From contig NZ_JAHZST010000024.1 of the NCBI RefSeq assembly GCF_019457885.1, positions 1 to 51,011 on the forward strand: a stretch of DNA of 51,011 nt, read 5' to 3'. Made by a program: the position numbers and the translations under genes. This DNA is from Shewanella nanhaiensis (lineage in GTDB: Bacteria > Pseudomonadota > Gammaproteobacteria > Enterobacterales > Shewanellaceae). Shown here in pieces: positions 1 to 8,173 of this stretch (positions are counted from its first letter, which is position 1; each line of letters opens with the position of its first letter). Under the pieces are notes generated by a model. That model did no database searches, was not told the DNA's origin, and saw nothing but the letters and a program-made list of their open reading frames with translations.

Positions 1-66
1 CGAAGATATGTAAGGCATCAAGAAAAGGTTGAAAAACAGGAGCAGCCGCAATTAGATTTGAAGTAG
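1..66 (+). CDS. C-terminal tail of a probable IS200-type Y1 transposase (partial)
   Basis: The window opens inside a reading frame that ends at TAG 64-66; the last 21 residues read RRYVRHQEKVEKQEQPQLDL then K. The Y-V-R-H-Q followed by a charged, Q-rich tail resembles from memory the C-terminus of IS200 TnpA (YIKHQ-type tails after the catalytic Tyr helix). Two hairpins follow directly, as expected for the right end of an IS200/IS605 element. The catalytic HUH and Tyr residues lie outside the window, so the call is an inference from the tail and context. Confidence 0.45.
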   Translation, partial: RRYVRHQEKVEKQEQPQLDLK

Positions 67-71
67 ACAAC

Positions 72-118
72 GCCCCCTTTTAGGGGGCTAATGCAAAGCC
101 ACCTTCTTCAGAAGGTGG
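72..118 (+). mobile_element. Two hairpins, possible IS200/IS605 right end (also terminator)
   Basis: GCCCCC (72-77) pairs with GGGGGC (83-88) around TTTTA, and CCACCTTC (99-106) pairs with GAAGGTGG (111-118) around a TTCA loop, followed by attcttt. Subterminal hairpins just after a transposase tail fit an IS200/IS605 right end. The second could also end transcription from either side (dacB ends at 131). The same CCACCT-N2-TTCA hairpin architecture recurs at 50904-50927. Confidence 0.45.
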
Positions 119-130
119 ATTCTTTACATA

Positions 131-1594
131 TTAGTGGGAGAGGGAGTCAGTTGTTCCCGAGGTTTTGAGATCATTATTGGGTTTATAGTCGAGTAGGCTT
201 TGTAAGAATAGGGCACTGAAGGGGGCTATCTGCTCCTTTTTCTCCAGTGGGCTTTGACCATTTTCTAATACCACAAATAAAGTATCATCGAAGTAGGGCT
301 TCTTAATAAATCCCGCTAAATTATCCACTCCCTGCATAGAGCCGGTTTTGGCGTAAACATAATTCACTAAAGGTTTTCGGTTAAAGTAAGACTTGTATTG
401 CAAGGTGCCACTAACTCCTGACAAGGGAAGGAAATCGAGTAAGCCCATAAAACGTTTATCTGTGTAGATAAGCCCTAATACTTGGCTTAGCTGCTTGGCA
501 CTAAGCAGGTTGTAACGAGAGAGCCCAGAACCATCAACTATTTGCGCATGGGTAAGGTCAACACCTGCTTGGGTCAGAATTTCACGCATAGCTTGGCTGC
601 CATTTTTAAAACTGCCTGCCTGCTTAAAGTAGGACTGACCGATCTGTTTTAACAGGCTGTCAGCTATTAAATTGTCTGATTTTAGTAACATGGTCTCGAG
701 CAGCCGAGGAAGTGCTTTAGAGCTGTGTGTAACTATGATGTTTGCATAATTTGGACTTACATTGCTGAGTCTTACACTGCCAGTAAGTTTGATTTTGCTG
801 CTGGCAATAATCTGCTTGAGGGTATCGCTTGCAAAGAGTGCTGGATCAGATATGGCCACCGCCAGCTTTAAGTTTTTGCTACCAGGATAACAGCCACTGA
901 GCTGAAATTGATTATTGCCCAAGCGCTTTAGATCCAGATCGCAAAAAGCCTCCTGCTTATTTTTGTCAAAAATGGCTGAATTATAAAACTTCACCGGCAG
1001 ATAACTGGCAAAGCTAAGTTGGCTTTTGTTGCTTGCGAGCAAAGGCTTAAGCTGACCATGGACGCAGTTTTGATTGATCACAAACTGAGAGACGGGCGCA
1101 GCAAAACAGATCCCTAAATCATCCCATACCCAACCTGGTGCTTGAAGCTGTTCATTACTGTCACCTATTAGGTACAGATCACCGTTAATCCGACTGATAC
1201 CTAGATCTTCAAGTTTCTTGAATAGACCGCGTAGATCTTGGGTGGTCAGTGTTGGATCGCCACTGAATTTGAGATAAAGATCTCCCGTGACTTTTCCATT
1301 TTTGATTGGGTAGCGAGAGTAGAGCTTTGTGTTAAATGTAAAGTCATCGCCAAGTTGCGCTGTTGCAGCAACCGCTGTGAGTAACTTTTGGGTGCTGGCG
1401 GGTAACAGTAAGGTATCGGCGTTCTCCTCTAATACCACCTGATCTGTCACTAGGTTCTTGGCATAAAGCGCGGTATGGGAGTGGGGAGGTTTAATTAGGC
1501 TTAGCAGGTTACTGAAATAATCCTCAGCTACAGAGGGGGATGAGATAAAACAGGTGAGCAGGGCTGCTCGCGTAAGGTGTCGAATAACGCACAT
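131..1594 (-). CDS. dacB: D-alanyl-D-alanine carboxypeptidase/endopeptidase, PBP4 type
   Basis: A 487-aa periplasmic penicillin-binding protein of the S13 family, which trims and cleaves D-Ala cross-links of peptidoglycan. A hydrophobic N-terminal stretch (about residues 8-22) looks like a signal peptide. The three active-site motifs are all present: SxxK as STQK (67-70), SxN as SDN (306-308) and KTG (416-418). The large insertion between the first two motifs is normal for PBP4. The length matches the family (about 480 aa). It is single and monocistronic here, convergent with the putative transposase at the left edge. The family call is firm; the dacB symbol follows the E. coli name. Confidence 0.92.
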   Translation of the reverse strand: MCVIRHLTRAALLTCFISSPSVAEDYFSNLLSLIKPPHSHTALYAKNLVTDQVVLEENADTLLLPASTQKLLTAVAATAQLGDDFTFNTKLYSRYPIKNGKVTGDLYLKFSGDPTLTTQDLRGLFKKLEDLGISRINGDLYLIGDSNEQLQAPGWVWDDLGICFAAPVSQFVINQNCVHGQLKPLLASNKSQLSFASYLPVKFYNSAIFDKNKQEAFCDLDLKRLGNNQFQLSGCYPGSKNLKLAVAISDPALFASDTLKQIIASSKIKLTGSVRLSNVSPNYANIIVTHSSKALPRLLETMLLKSDNLIADSLLKQIGQSYFKQAGSFKNGSQAMREILTQAGVDLTHAQIVDGSGLSRYNLLSAKQLSQVLGLIYTDKRFMGLLDFLPLSGVSGTLQYKSYFNRKPLVNYVYAKTGSMQGVDNLAGFIKKPYFDDTLFVVLENGQSPLEKKEQIAPFSALFLQSLLDYKPNNDLKTSGTTDSLSH

Positions 1595-1706
1595 AGTTGG
1601 CTAACTCAGAATGCATGGCTCATATGGACTGCTATTCTGGCATAAAATCTTAGGGTTTAAAAAGCACTGTCCATAGTTTTATCTGCATATAGATAATATA
1701 GAGAAG

Positions 1707-1877
1707 CTAATCGTTTGAGTTATCTTTTTCCATCAGACGGTAGAGGCGTAAAGTGACAAAGCTAACTAAGCCAATAAACAGCGGGAGAATAAATAAACCT
1801 AGCTCAGCTTTAAAGTGGAAAATCCCCCAAGCTACAAGAAGGGTGATAACGAGTGTCATTAATATTTTTAAGTTCAT
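1707..1877 (-). CDS. Small membrane protein, 56 aa
   Basis: A short reading frame starting with ATG at 1877 (MNLKILMTLVITLLVAWGIF...) and ending at TAG 1707-1709. It encodes two hydrophobic segments, roughly residues 4-20 and 26-44, separated by HFKAE, and ends in a charged tail (RLMEKDNSND). That layout suits a two-pass inner-membrane miniprotein, with topology not determined. It sits alone between dacB and the DUF1904 gene. No family was recognised. The long uninterrupted amphipathic composition and plausible start make it a likely real gene. Confidence 0.6.
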   Translation of the reverse strand: MNLKILMTLVITLLVAWGIFHFKAELGLFILPLFIGLVSFVTLRLYRLMEKDNSND

Positions 1878-2113
1878 AGCGAATATTTCCCCATAAAGAG
1901 GCGTTCAAAACAGACAATAATTCCAGTTTATCTAAAGCAGCTCTTCATTGCCGTGATAATGCTCAAAAGCAGAGGTTTTTATTCACCTGGTCATTTATTG
2001 CTCGAAAATAGTACGAAAGTTAAGATGTTAGGGCTGATTATGGTAGAAAAAACTTGCTGTAATGGCTTTAAATCGGTAATTTCTACCCCTTATGATTCAT
2101 TAAAAGGATCGAC

Positions 2114-2446
2114 ATGCCTCACATTCGTCTACGCGGGCTGCCTGAAGCAGCGGTCATTGACCTAAGTCGCACCTTACTCCATGACCTCGCTAAGATCTGC
2201 AATGTGGACCAACAAGCGTTCACATTAGACTGGGTTTCGAGTGTCAGTTATCGTGATGGCATGAAGGACTTGAGTACGACACAAGTTGAAGTACTCTGGT
2301 TTCCCAAAGATCCAAACACTCACCAAATGGTTGAAAGTGCTATCCGTGAAGCGATAAAAAATGCTTATCCGGAACTACAAAATCTGTCTGTGATCTTTAT
2401 TGCATTAGACCCAAGCACTTACTTCCGAAATGGCGAGCATTTTTAA
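2114..2446 (+). CDS. DUF1904 family protein
   Basis: A 110-aa soluble protein (starts MPHIRLRGL) that matches from memory the DUF1904 family, found in Shewanella and Vibrio and proposed to have a tautomerase/MIF-like fold because of the short N-terminal beta strand and length. Biochemical function is unknown. The start is supported by an AAAGGA-like ribosome site a few bases upstream. It overlaps the pssA gene by 17 bp (2430-2446), so the two are probably co-transcribed and translationally coupled; this linkage does not prove a role in lipid synthesis. Confidence 0.75.
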   Translation: MPHIRLRGLPEAAVIDLSRTLLHDLAKICNVDQQAFTLDWVSSVSYRDGMKDLSTTQVEVLWFPKDPNTHQMVESAIREAIKNAYPELQNLSVIFIALDPSTYFRNGEHF

Positions 2447-3770
2447 GGAGATGGCCTTGCTGGATAAGCTTGGTGGAATACCGTTACAACCTGAGTCAAT
2501 ACGCTGGTTGTTAACCCCTAAATGCCTGAAGGCTGAGTTGCTGACATCGATAGCTAAAGCTAAACAGGCTATCTACATTTCAGCACTCTATTTAGAAGAT
2601 GACGAAGCGGGTCGTGAAATTTTATCCGCCTTGATGCAAGCAAAAGCTGAAAATCCGGCATTAGATGTAAAAGTCTTAGTCGATTTTCATCGTGCCCGTC
2701 GTGGACTGATTGGTCACAAAGGTGACAGTGGAAACTACCTTATGTACCGTAAGGTGATAGCTGAAGCTGAGCATCCAATCGAGATCTTAGGCGTACCTGT
2801 GAAATCTCGTGAGTTCATGGGCGTACTGCATCTGAAAGGCTTTGTTATCGATGACACTGTTATCTACAGTGGCGCTAGCCTGAATAATATCTACCTTCAT
2901 CAGAATGAAAAATACCGCTTCGATCGTTACCATGTTATCGAATCTGCTGAGCTTGCGCGTTCCATGCGTCAAATGGTGCAGACATATTTGGTCGAAGATG
3001 TCGCTGTTTGTTCATTGACTCAGAAGAAAGATTGCGAGCAACTCCCTGATAAAATTGATATCCGTAGTCTTAAAACTCGTTTGAGCAAAGCGCATTACGA
3101 GTTTGAACAGACGCGTATAGGTAATCGTATTACCCCTGTTGTGGGGCTAGGACGTAAGAAAAACAAGCTTAATAAATTAGTTGTCGATCTCGTGGCACAA
3201 TCTAAAGAGTCACTGTTTATCTGTACTCCCTATTTTAATCCGCCCTATATCTTAGCCAGAGCACTTGCGAAACATCTTCGTGATGGTAAGCGTATCGATA
3301 TCGTTGTCGGCGATAAAACCGCTAACGACTTCTATATCCCCCCTGAGGAAGATTTCTCGACCATTGGTGCTTTGCCCTACATGTATGAGCAATCACTGCG
3401 TAAGTTTGCCAAGAGACAGCAGTGGGCAATTGAGAATGGCCAACTGAATATTCACCTGTGGAAAGATGGGATCAACAGCTATCACCTCAAAGGGATGAGT
3501 GCCGACAGCAGACGTCATCTGCTTACTGGCAGTAATTTAAACCCAAGAGCCTGGTCGTTAGATCTTGAAAACGGTTTATTGCTCCATGATGAAACAGGTT
3601 GCTGGCAGGAGCAGTTTGAGACTGAGCAGAGCCATATTTTGCAGCATACAGAGCGTCTATATCACTACAGTCAGATCGATACCTTAAATAGTTATCCAGC
3701 GCCTGTACGTAAGATTATGACGCGTATTCGTCGTTTAAAAGCGGACTTCCTGCTAAGACGAATTCTCTAG
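2430..3770 (+). CDS. pssA: CDP-diacylglycerol--serine O-phosphatidyltransferase
   Basis: A 446-aa phosphatidylserine synthase of the phospholipase D superfamily, which makes phosphatidylserine from CDP-diacylglycerol and serine on the way to phosphatidylethanolamine. It can be read alongside E. coli PssA (451 aa) nearly end to end. Both HKD motifs are present: H134-x-K136...D141 (HLKGFVIDD) and H352-x-K354...D359. Other shared blocks are VGDKTANDFYIP and LNPRAW. The chosen start overlaps the DUF1904 gene; the next ATG at 2451 has an AAGGAG directly abutting it, which is too close to act as its ribosome site. The C-terminus is basic, as usual for membrane association. Confidence 0.95.
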   Translation: MASIFKEMALLDKLGGIPLQPESIRWLLTPKCLKAELLTSIAKAKQAIYISALYLEDDEAGREILSALMQAKAENPALDVKVLVDFHRARRGLIGHKGDSGNYLMYRKVIAEAEHPIEILGVPVKSREFMGVLHLKGFVIDDTVIYSGASLNNIYLHQNEKYRFDRYHVIESAELARSMRQMVQTYLVEDVAVCSLTQKKDCEQLPDKIDIRSLKTRLSKAHYEFEQTRIGNRITPVVGLGRKKNKLNKLVVDLVAQSKESLFICTPYFNPPYILARALAKHLRDGKRIDIVVGDKTANDFYIPPEEDFSTIGALPYMYEQSLRKFAKRQQWAIENGQLNIHLWKDGINSYHLKGMSADSRRHLLTGSNLNPRAWSLDLENGLLLHDETGCWQEQFETEQSHILQHTERLYHYSQIDTLNSYPAPVRKIMTRIRRLKADFLLRRIL

Positions 3771-3801
3771 TCTGCTTAGTTCCAGTTTCAAGTACATGCT
3801 T

Positions 3802-3831
3802 AAAAAAAGCGAGGATAATCCTCGCTTTTTT
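3802..3831 (+). terminator. Rho-independent terminator after pssA
   Basis: GCGAGGA (3809-3815) pairs with TCCTCGC (3819-3825) around TAA, followed by TTTTTT and preceded by AAAAAAA, so it can work in both directions. It lies 31 bp past the pssA stop codon. Confidence 0.9.
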
Positions 3832-4000
3832 ATGTCTGGAACATTTATGACTAGCGGCCATGGATGGCTTACGATAGTCGTTATGTCTGGAACATTTATG
3901 ACTAGCGCCCATGGATGGTTAGCGATAGTCGTTATGTCTGGAACATTTATAGATTTTGATTATATAAAGAGTTGGCCACGGATGGTTAGCGATAGTCGTT
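3832..4000 (+). repeat. Tandem repeat: two 51-bp units plus one 67-bp variant
   Basis: Units run 3832-3882, 3883-3933 and 3934-4000; each begins atgtctggaacatttat and ends gatagtcgtt, and a fourth start (atgtct) follows at 4001. Units 1 and 2 differ at only a few positions; unit 3 has a 16-bp longer interior containing tataaagag. The units are direct and adjacent, without spacers. Reading frames across them on both strands look like by-products of the repeat rather than genes. Confidence 0.85.
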
Positions 4001-4023
4001 ATGTCTCTCTGTTGATGTTAATC

Positions 4024-4343
4024 GTAGAGAAAAGACAAAAGCTATTCACCACAGAGGGTGAGCATAACGGTAGTTATAAGCTCGCGAACGAGAGATACGA
4101 GGTCGAACTGGTACTTAGATAGGGATATCGTTACAGAGGTCTCGGAGAAAAGCCAAAAGAATAGATCCCGGAACAAGCCCGGGATGACGGCAATGAGCAA
4201 ATGCCCATTTTGTTCTTGCTTGAGTTTGTTTGTTCTTGCTTTTCCCGTCAGCGTAGCGCTCTGTAGTCGCCTGCGACGTCTTCTGTGAAGCCTAGTGAAC
4301 AATTGCTGCCATCCTCGCAGGACGAAGCCTGTCCTTCTTAGCT
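4024..4343 (+). repeat. Modular intergenic repeat, copy A (diverged)
   Basis: This gene-free stretch holds the left module (aaaagctattcaccacagag near 4040, ctcggagaaaa near 4142), the palindrome ATCCCGG (4165-4171) / CCGGGAT (4179-4185) followed by gacgg, and a degraded right module ending in 'cctcgcaggacgaagcctgtcc'-like sequence up to the transporter's stop. The same order of modules is seen at 12135-12375 and 22995-23225. Confidence 0.7.
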
Positions 4344-4344
4344 T

Positions 4345-5571
4345 TTACAACACTGCGACATCGGTTTTATCCAGATCCGTGCCAGACTTAGCAGCGTTTA
4401 ATGCAAGTACTACCAATACCACCATGATAGCGCACAGGGCGCCGACACTGAACTGACCGTGCATGGGGACTAAAGACATCATAAGCGCAGCAATACCCGC
4501 ACCAAAATTCTGTAATCCACCAAGTAGCGCACCAGCAACACCTGCATGCCTTGGGAAAGGTTCCAATGCCGCAGAGGTCAATACTGGAAATAGGATCCCT
4601 GCGCCAGTAAAAAAGAGAACAGAGCCAACGAGTAGGCTCCAGCCTATCACTAGGTTTGATAACCCAGGGATCAACAAAAATAGTGAACCTGCGCCAAGTA
4701 GGGCAACACTGTGATACATGTCTTTACTGTTGTCGCTCAATTTACCCGCATAATATGCACCAGCAAGGTAACCTGGGATAGGCGCAACAAAGTAGCAGCT
4801 AACCCAAAATGGCGAAAGTTGAAGCACTTGGCCATAGAGTACCCCCGCAACAGCTTCAAAGGCTGCAATACCAGCAAAGGTGGCAACTAGACACACAAGG
4901 TAGTTTCTAAACTTCCTGTTAGCCAATACAAAGCGATAAGAGTGAGTTACTGGTTCAGGTTTGCGCTGATCAGCAGGGAGTGATTCTTTAAATCTAGTGA
5001 TGATCAATAGCAGTACAGAAAGACCAAATACGGCTAAAAAGCTATATACTGACTGCCAGCCAAAGTAGTGGGTCAATAAACTGCCTGCAAACGGGGCAAT
5101 AAGCGGTGAAAACACCACGGCCATAGAGACAAAGCTGTTGAACTTGACTAGTGGCTCACCAAAGTAGTGATCCCTTGGGATACTGCGACAAAGTGCGCCA
5201 GCACTGGCTGTACCTGCACCCTGTAATAGCGTGGCGGCGATTAATAGCTGATAACTGTTTGCAATACTCGCAATAAACGCACCTATTACAAAGAGCGAGA
5301 TCCCGAATATCAACACTGGCTTACGTCCAAGTCTGTCTGACGCAGGACCATAGATAAACTGTAATAAGCCATAAGAGAGTAGGTAACATGCCATGATGGC
5401 TTGAAGTTGACCTGCATCAATGCTGAAGCTGCTTGCAATGTCGGGCAATGCAGGTACAAAGATGGTTTGCGCCATCTGTCCGCATGCCACTATGATAACG
5501 ATTAGAAATATGAGTGAAGAGAAGCCTTGGTGTTGTGCGCTAAGGTTCGACTTCTTCTGTAAGCCGCTCAT
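4345..5571 (-). CDS. EmrD-like multidrug efflux MFS transporter
   Basis: A 408-aa polytopic protein of the major facilitator superfamily, drug:H+ antiporter type. It resembles E. coli EmrD from memory: the GQMAQTIFVPALPDIA start of helix 1, the motif A-like GPASDRLGRKP loop after helix 2, the motif FEAVAGVL in helix 7, and the C-terminal EPFPRHAGVAGALLGGLQN block. About twelve hydrophobic segments fill the sequence. The start is supported by GGAGA a few bases upstream. It probably exports amphipathic compounds or drugs across the inner membrane; the actual substrate is unknown. It stands alone, divergent from the DTW gene across a 388-bp space. Confidence 0.88.
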   Translation of the reverse strand: MSGLQKKSNLSAQHQGFSSLIFLIVIIVACGQMAQTIFVPALPDIASSFSIDAGQLQAIMACYLLSYGLLQFIYGPASDRLGRKPVLIFGISLFVIGAFIASIANSYQLLIAATLLQGAGTASAGALCRSIPRDHYFGEPLVKFNSFVSMAVVFSPLIAPFAGSLLTHYFGWQSVYSFLAVFGLSVLLLIITRFKESLPADQRKPEPVTHSYRFVLANRKFRNYLVCLVATFAGIAAFEAVAGVLYGQVLQLSPFWVSCYFVAPIPGYLAGAYYAGKLSDNSKDMYHSVALLGAGSLFLLIPGLSNLVIGWSLLVGSVLFFTGAGILFPVLTSAALEPFPRHAGVAGALLGGLQNFGAGIAALMMSLVPMHGQFSVGALCAIMVVLVVLALNAAKSGTDLDKTDVAVL

Positions 5572-5959
5572 GTCGTCTCCGAAACTGTAAAAAATATGAG
5601 GTTATATAAGAAACGCGCATAATACTCATATAAAATACAATTACAAATTTTAAACTGCTTATTTAAATGAAATTATTCGCTATATTTTGATAAGTTTTTT
5701 AAGGGTGTAAACGGCGTAAAGTTATACTTACGATATGTATTGTAGATGTTGAGTTATAATCTATGTCGCAACATGTTTTTTTGACGGAGATCTCATGTTT
5801 TACCATGGTGTGTGGCAAATTTAACCAATGGCTCAATTTCAGTTTATTTTGATATTTTTTGATGCTGTGAGTTACATATCCCCTAATGCAAGCTTTACCC
5901 CAACTCACCATGCCTGTTAAAATCGGCAAATTAACGCTATCAAATATTTTAATAGCAAA
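5572..5959. other. 388-bp divergent intergenic region
   Basis: AT-rich spacer between the divergent emrD-like and DTW genes; it must hold both promoters. Runs such as tatattttgataagtttttt (5680-5700) are suggestive, but I see no operator or small gene that I can support. A minus-strand open frame inside it has no ribosome site and no recognisable composition. Confidence 0.5.
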
Positions 5960-6730
5960 ATGAGCATAGAAGTAAATAGTATGAGTGTCGAACTACACGC
6001 AATCCATAAGCTTTATCAATATCGAAAAGCGATATCCTCTAGACCCTATGGTGCACGTGGAAAAAACCTTGTTCGATGCGATCTTTGTTTGCTAGCAAAG
6101 GTGTATTGCACTTGTGAATATCGTCGACAGCTAATTTCAAATAACGCCTTTTTATTGATTATGTATGATGATGAAGTATTAAAGCCGAGCAATAGTGGAA
6201 GGCTTATTGCGGATCTCATCCCTGATACTCACGCCTACATTTGGTCACGTACTCATGCTAATCGAAAAATGATGGCTCTGATTGAAGATCCCACTTATCA
6301 GCCTTTTATCATCTTTCCTGGTGAATATGCGAACGAAGAGCAGCAGGTTCTTTCTAAGGTCGAGCCGTCAAGTTTGCTAAGGGGCAAGAAACCCCTATTT
6401 ATTTTACTCGATGGCAGCTGGCGAGAAGCAATAAGAATGTTTCGTAAAAGCCCCTATCTGCATCATCTTCCGATGCTCTCCTTTACTCCAGACACAGTTG
6501 CCAAGTATGGATTACGTAAAGGTAGTCGTGACTTTCAACTTGGTACCGCAGAGGTGGCCGCTCTGGCACTTGGAGCTGCTGGAGAGGCAGACAATGCGGC
6601 ATCTTTAAATACGTGGTTTGAACTTTTTATCGAGTCATCTATCTTTAGCCGCAGTCGTAAAAGCACCCAGGATTTGACCCCGTTAACTAAGTTAAGAGAA
6701 GCGTTTATGGCTTCGTTTGACAGTGAGTAA
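5960..6730 (+). CDS. DTW-domain protein, probable tRNA-uridine aminocarboxypropyltransferase
   Basis: A 256-aa member of the DTW/TDD family (TapT/YfiP-like), enzymes that transfer a 3-amino-3-carboxypropyl group from S-adenosylmethionine to uridine in tRNA (acp3U). Four cysteines in a zinc-like arrangement occur near the N-terminus (C40, C43, C50, C52). The signature normally read D-x-T-W appears as D151-G-S-W154 inside FILLDGSWREA, a conservative Ser for Thr. The first ATG has no clear ribosome site; ATG 5981 (MSVELH...) is an equally good start. It stands alone with no functional neighbours. Confidence 0.85.
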   Translation: MSIEVNSMSVELHAIHKLYQYRKAISSRPYGARGKNLVRCDLCLLAKVYCTCEYRRQLISNNAFLLIMYDDEVLKPSNSGRLIADLIPDTHAYIWSRTHANRKMMALIEDPTYQPFIIFPGEYANEEQQVLSKVEPSSLLRGKKPLFILLDGSWREAIRMFRKSPYLHHLPMLSFTPDTVAKYGLRKGSRDFQLGTAEVAALALGAAGEADNAASLNTWFELFIESSIFSRSRKSTQDLTPLTKLREAFMASFDSE

Positions 6731-7061
6731 GAGGGCACTGTTTTGATACTTATCTCTCAGTGCCGTTTAACGATATGGAGTAAAGCTTTAGCAACTGGCG
6801 CTTGAAACTAAACAAAAAATATCACATTGTGTTTCTTAAATTAAACCACTTATTGTGTTTTAACTTTTCCTGCAAATAGGCGTGAAGCTTACTGTTTACC
6901 AAGAAATGCGAATAGATAGCTCCACTCACCTTCACCTCGCTATAGGCAATCTGCTTTTAGATGTGCTGATAACTTGCCAATACCCCCTAAATTAAGAATC
7001 TTTTACACTAATTCCCATTGCAAACTTTTAACAAATCACCTTGTTGGTGAAGGGGTTAACA
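6731..7061. other. Intergenic region before the signalling operon
   Basis: 331 bp without a recognisable gene. It is AT-rich and must contain the promoter of the small reading frame at 7062 and of the XRE-kinase operon. No terminator hairpin with a U tract, repeat module or operator palindrome stands out. Confidence 0.4.
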
Positions 7062-7181
7062 ATGAAAAGGTTATGGGATCGTATTCCGCTGAAAATTAAA
7101 GCCGAATGTGGACTTTCTATCTTGAAAAATCCCCTAACTGATTCGATAAAATTGACCGTGAAGCATATGTGGGATTGTTAG
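7062..7181 (+). CDS. Possible 39-aa leader peptide
   Basis: ATG 7062 to TAG 7179-7181 encodes MKRLWDRIPLKIKAECGLSI and on to HMWDC. It has a good ribosome site (GAAGGGG about 7 bases upstream), stronger than that of the downstream XRE gene, whose first ATG is only 18 bp further on. It may be a short translated leader that couples translation into the operon, or a chance frame. No family is recognised and no membrane segment or signal is present. Confidence 0.3.
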   Translation: MKRLWDRIPLKIKAECGLSILKNPLTDSIKLTVKHMWDC

Positions 7182-7199
7182 ATCAGATAAGTAAAACCA

Positions 7200-8171
7200 A
7201 TGGAACACGTTATGACCTCTACAGCTTACTCCTGTACAAACGACAATAGTTCACATGTATTTTCTATGTTTTTGAAGCAAATACGACATGAGAATGACCT
7301 TTCACAAGAACAGTTCTGCTTGAGATTAAGAGAAGAGAGTAGTCTGTTTTGTAACCTTGATAGCATTACCATCAGTCGCTGGGAGAGAGAGGTGAACATT
7401 CCATCTTTAGCAAAGCAAGCTGAAATCGTAGAGCTTTTTGGCAAGGAGTTATTTGATGTATATGGGAACGATCATCAATTTATTTCTGAAGGGATAGATC
7501 TCGTTAACTATGAACAAAGTTATACTGATGGGCGCTCTATTCACCCCTATTATAAAGAAGATAGCTATACCATTGAAAAGATTGGGGTAGAGCATCACTG
7601 CTTTCTTTTTTTTCTGCGTATGATCTTACAATATGAGGGCAATCCAAGTATCGAATTGGTCTCTGAAGAGATTATAAAAGATGAATATGCTTCACTTAAT
7701 ATCATGGTGGCATGTGCATACGGTAATCAAGTCGTCGGCCACTGTCTCTATCTAGATACGAGTACCCATGAGATCCTAAAACTACTCAATTTTAAATCTG
7801 GATTACAGCAAGTTATCACTTCGGCAAAAGGAGTGAATGACGACTCTCTGCTTGTTTTATCCTCTTTTGGGGCAACATCTCAGATAGAAAATAGCATGAT
7901 GTCAATCTACATCAACAAATTTGCCTGTAGCAAACCACTACGATACCTCTGTTTTAGCCTGTGTGATGAAACCTTAATTAAAAAACTCACCGCAGCCAAG
8001 TTGACCCCTTTTAAAGAGAAACTTTATGAGAAGGAGGAGGTGCAAGTCACTATTGTCTCCTTTTTGATTAGTCGTTCAGAGGTGATGGCAAACCGCTTTC
8101 TACTCAAGCTAGCTGTCATTTCAGCTTCTAGGTTGAACTCTATGCTCAATACAATGGTTAAAGGAGGTTGA
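7200..8171 (+). CDS. XRE-type HTH regulator with unknown, possibly GNAT-like C-terminal domain
   Basis: A 323-aa protein with an N-terminal Cro/C1-type helix-turn-helix (about residues 20-85: KQIRHENDLSQEQFCLRLRE ... ITISRWEREVNIPSL). The remaining 230 residues contain segments reminiscent of an acetyltransferase fold (VACAYGNQVVGHCLYL, then a late FLISRSEVMANRFLL), but without a convincing acetyl-CoA loop, so the domain may be a degenerate sensor. ATG 7212 has a better ribosome site (GGAA) than 7200. It is the first gene of the four-gene phosphorelay operon, with only 2 bp before the next start, so it is probably the operon's regulator or an extra output. Confidence 0.7.
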   Translation: MEHVMTSTAYSCTNDNSSHVFSMFLKQIRHENDLSQEQFCLRLREESSLFCNLDSITISRWEREVNIPSLAKQAEIVELFGKELFDVYGNDHQFISEGIDLVNYEQSYTDGRSIHPYYKEDSYTIEKIGVEHHCFLFFLRMILQYEGNPSIELVSEEIIKDEYASLNIMVACAYGNQVVGHCLYLDTSTHEILKLLNFKSGLQQVITSAKGVNDDSLLVLSSFGATSQIENSMMSIYINKFACSKPLRYLCFSLCDETLIKKLTAAKLTPFKEKLYEKEEVQVTIVSFLISRSEVMANRFLLKLAVISASRLNSMLNTMVKGG

Positions 8172-8173
8172 AG

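Noticed and set aside
1953..2165. Plus-strand open frame across the DUF1904 start
   Set aside because: It overlaps the well-supported DUF1904 gene in another frame, has no ribosome site, and shows no protein-like composition.
3832..4000. CRISPR-like array
   Set aside because: The units are adjacent without unique spacers of constant size, the repeat is too long and no cas gene is present.
3715..4122. Open frames on both strands through the 51-bp repeat (repeated MSGTFMTS or SHKCSRH units)
   Set aside because: The repeated peptides simply reflect 51 bp being a multiple of three; there is no ribosome site and they run through a terminator and repeat module.
5699..5929. Minus-strand 76-aa frame in the divergent spacer
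   Set aside because: No ribosome site, no recognisable domain, and it would fill the promoter space of two divergent genes.
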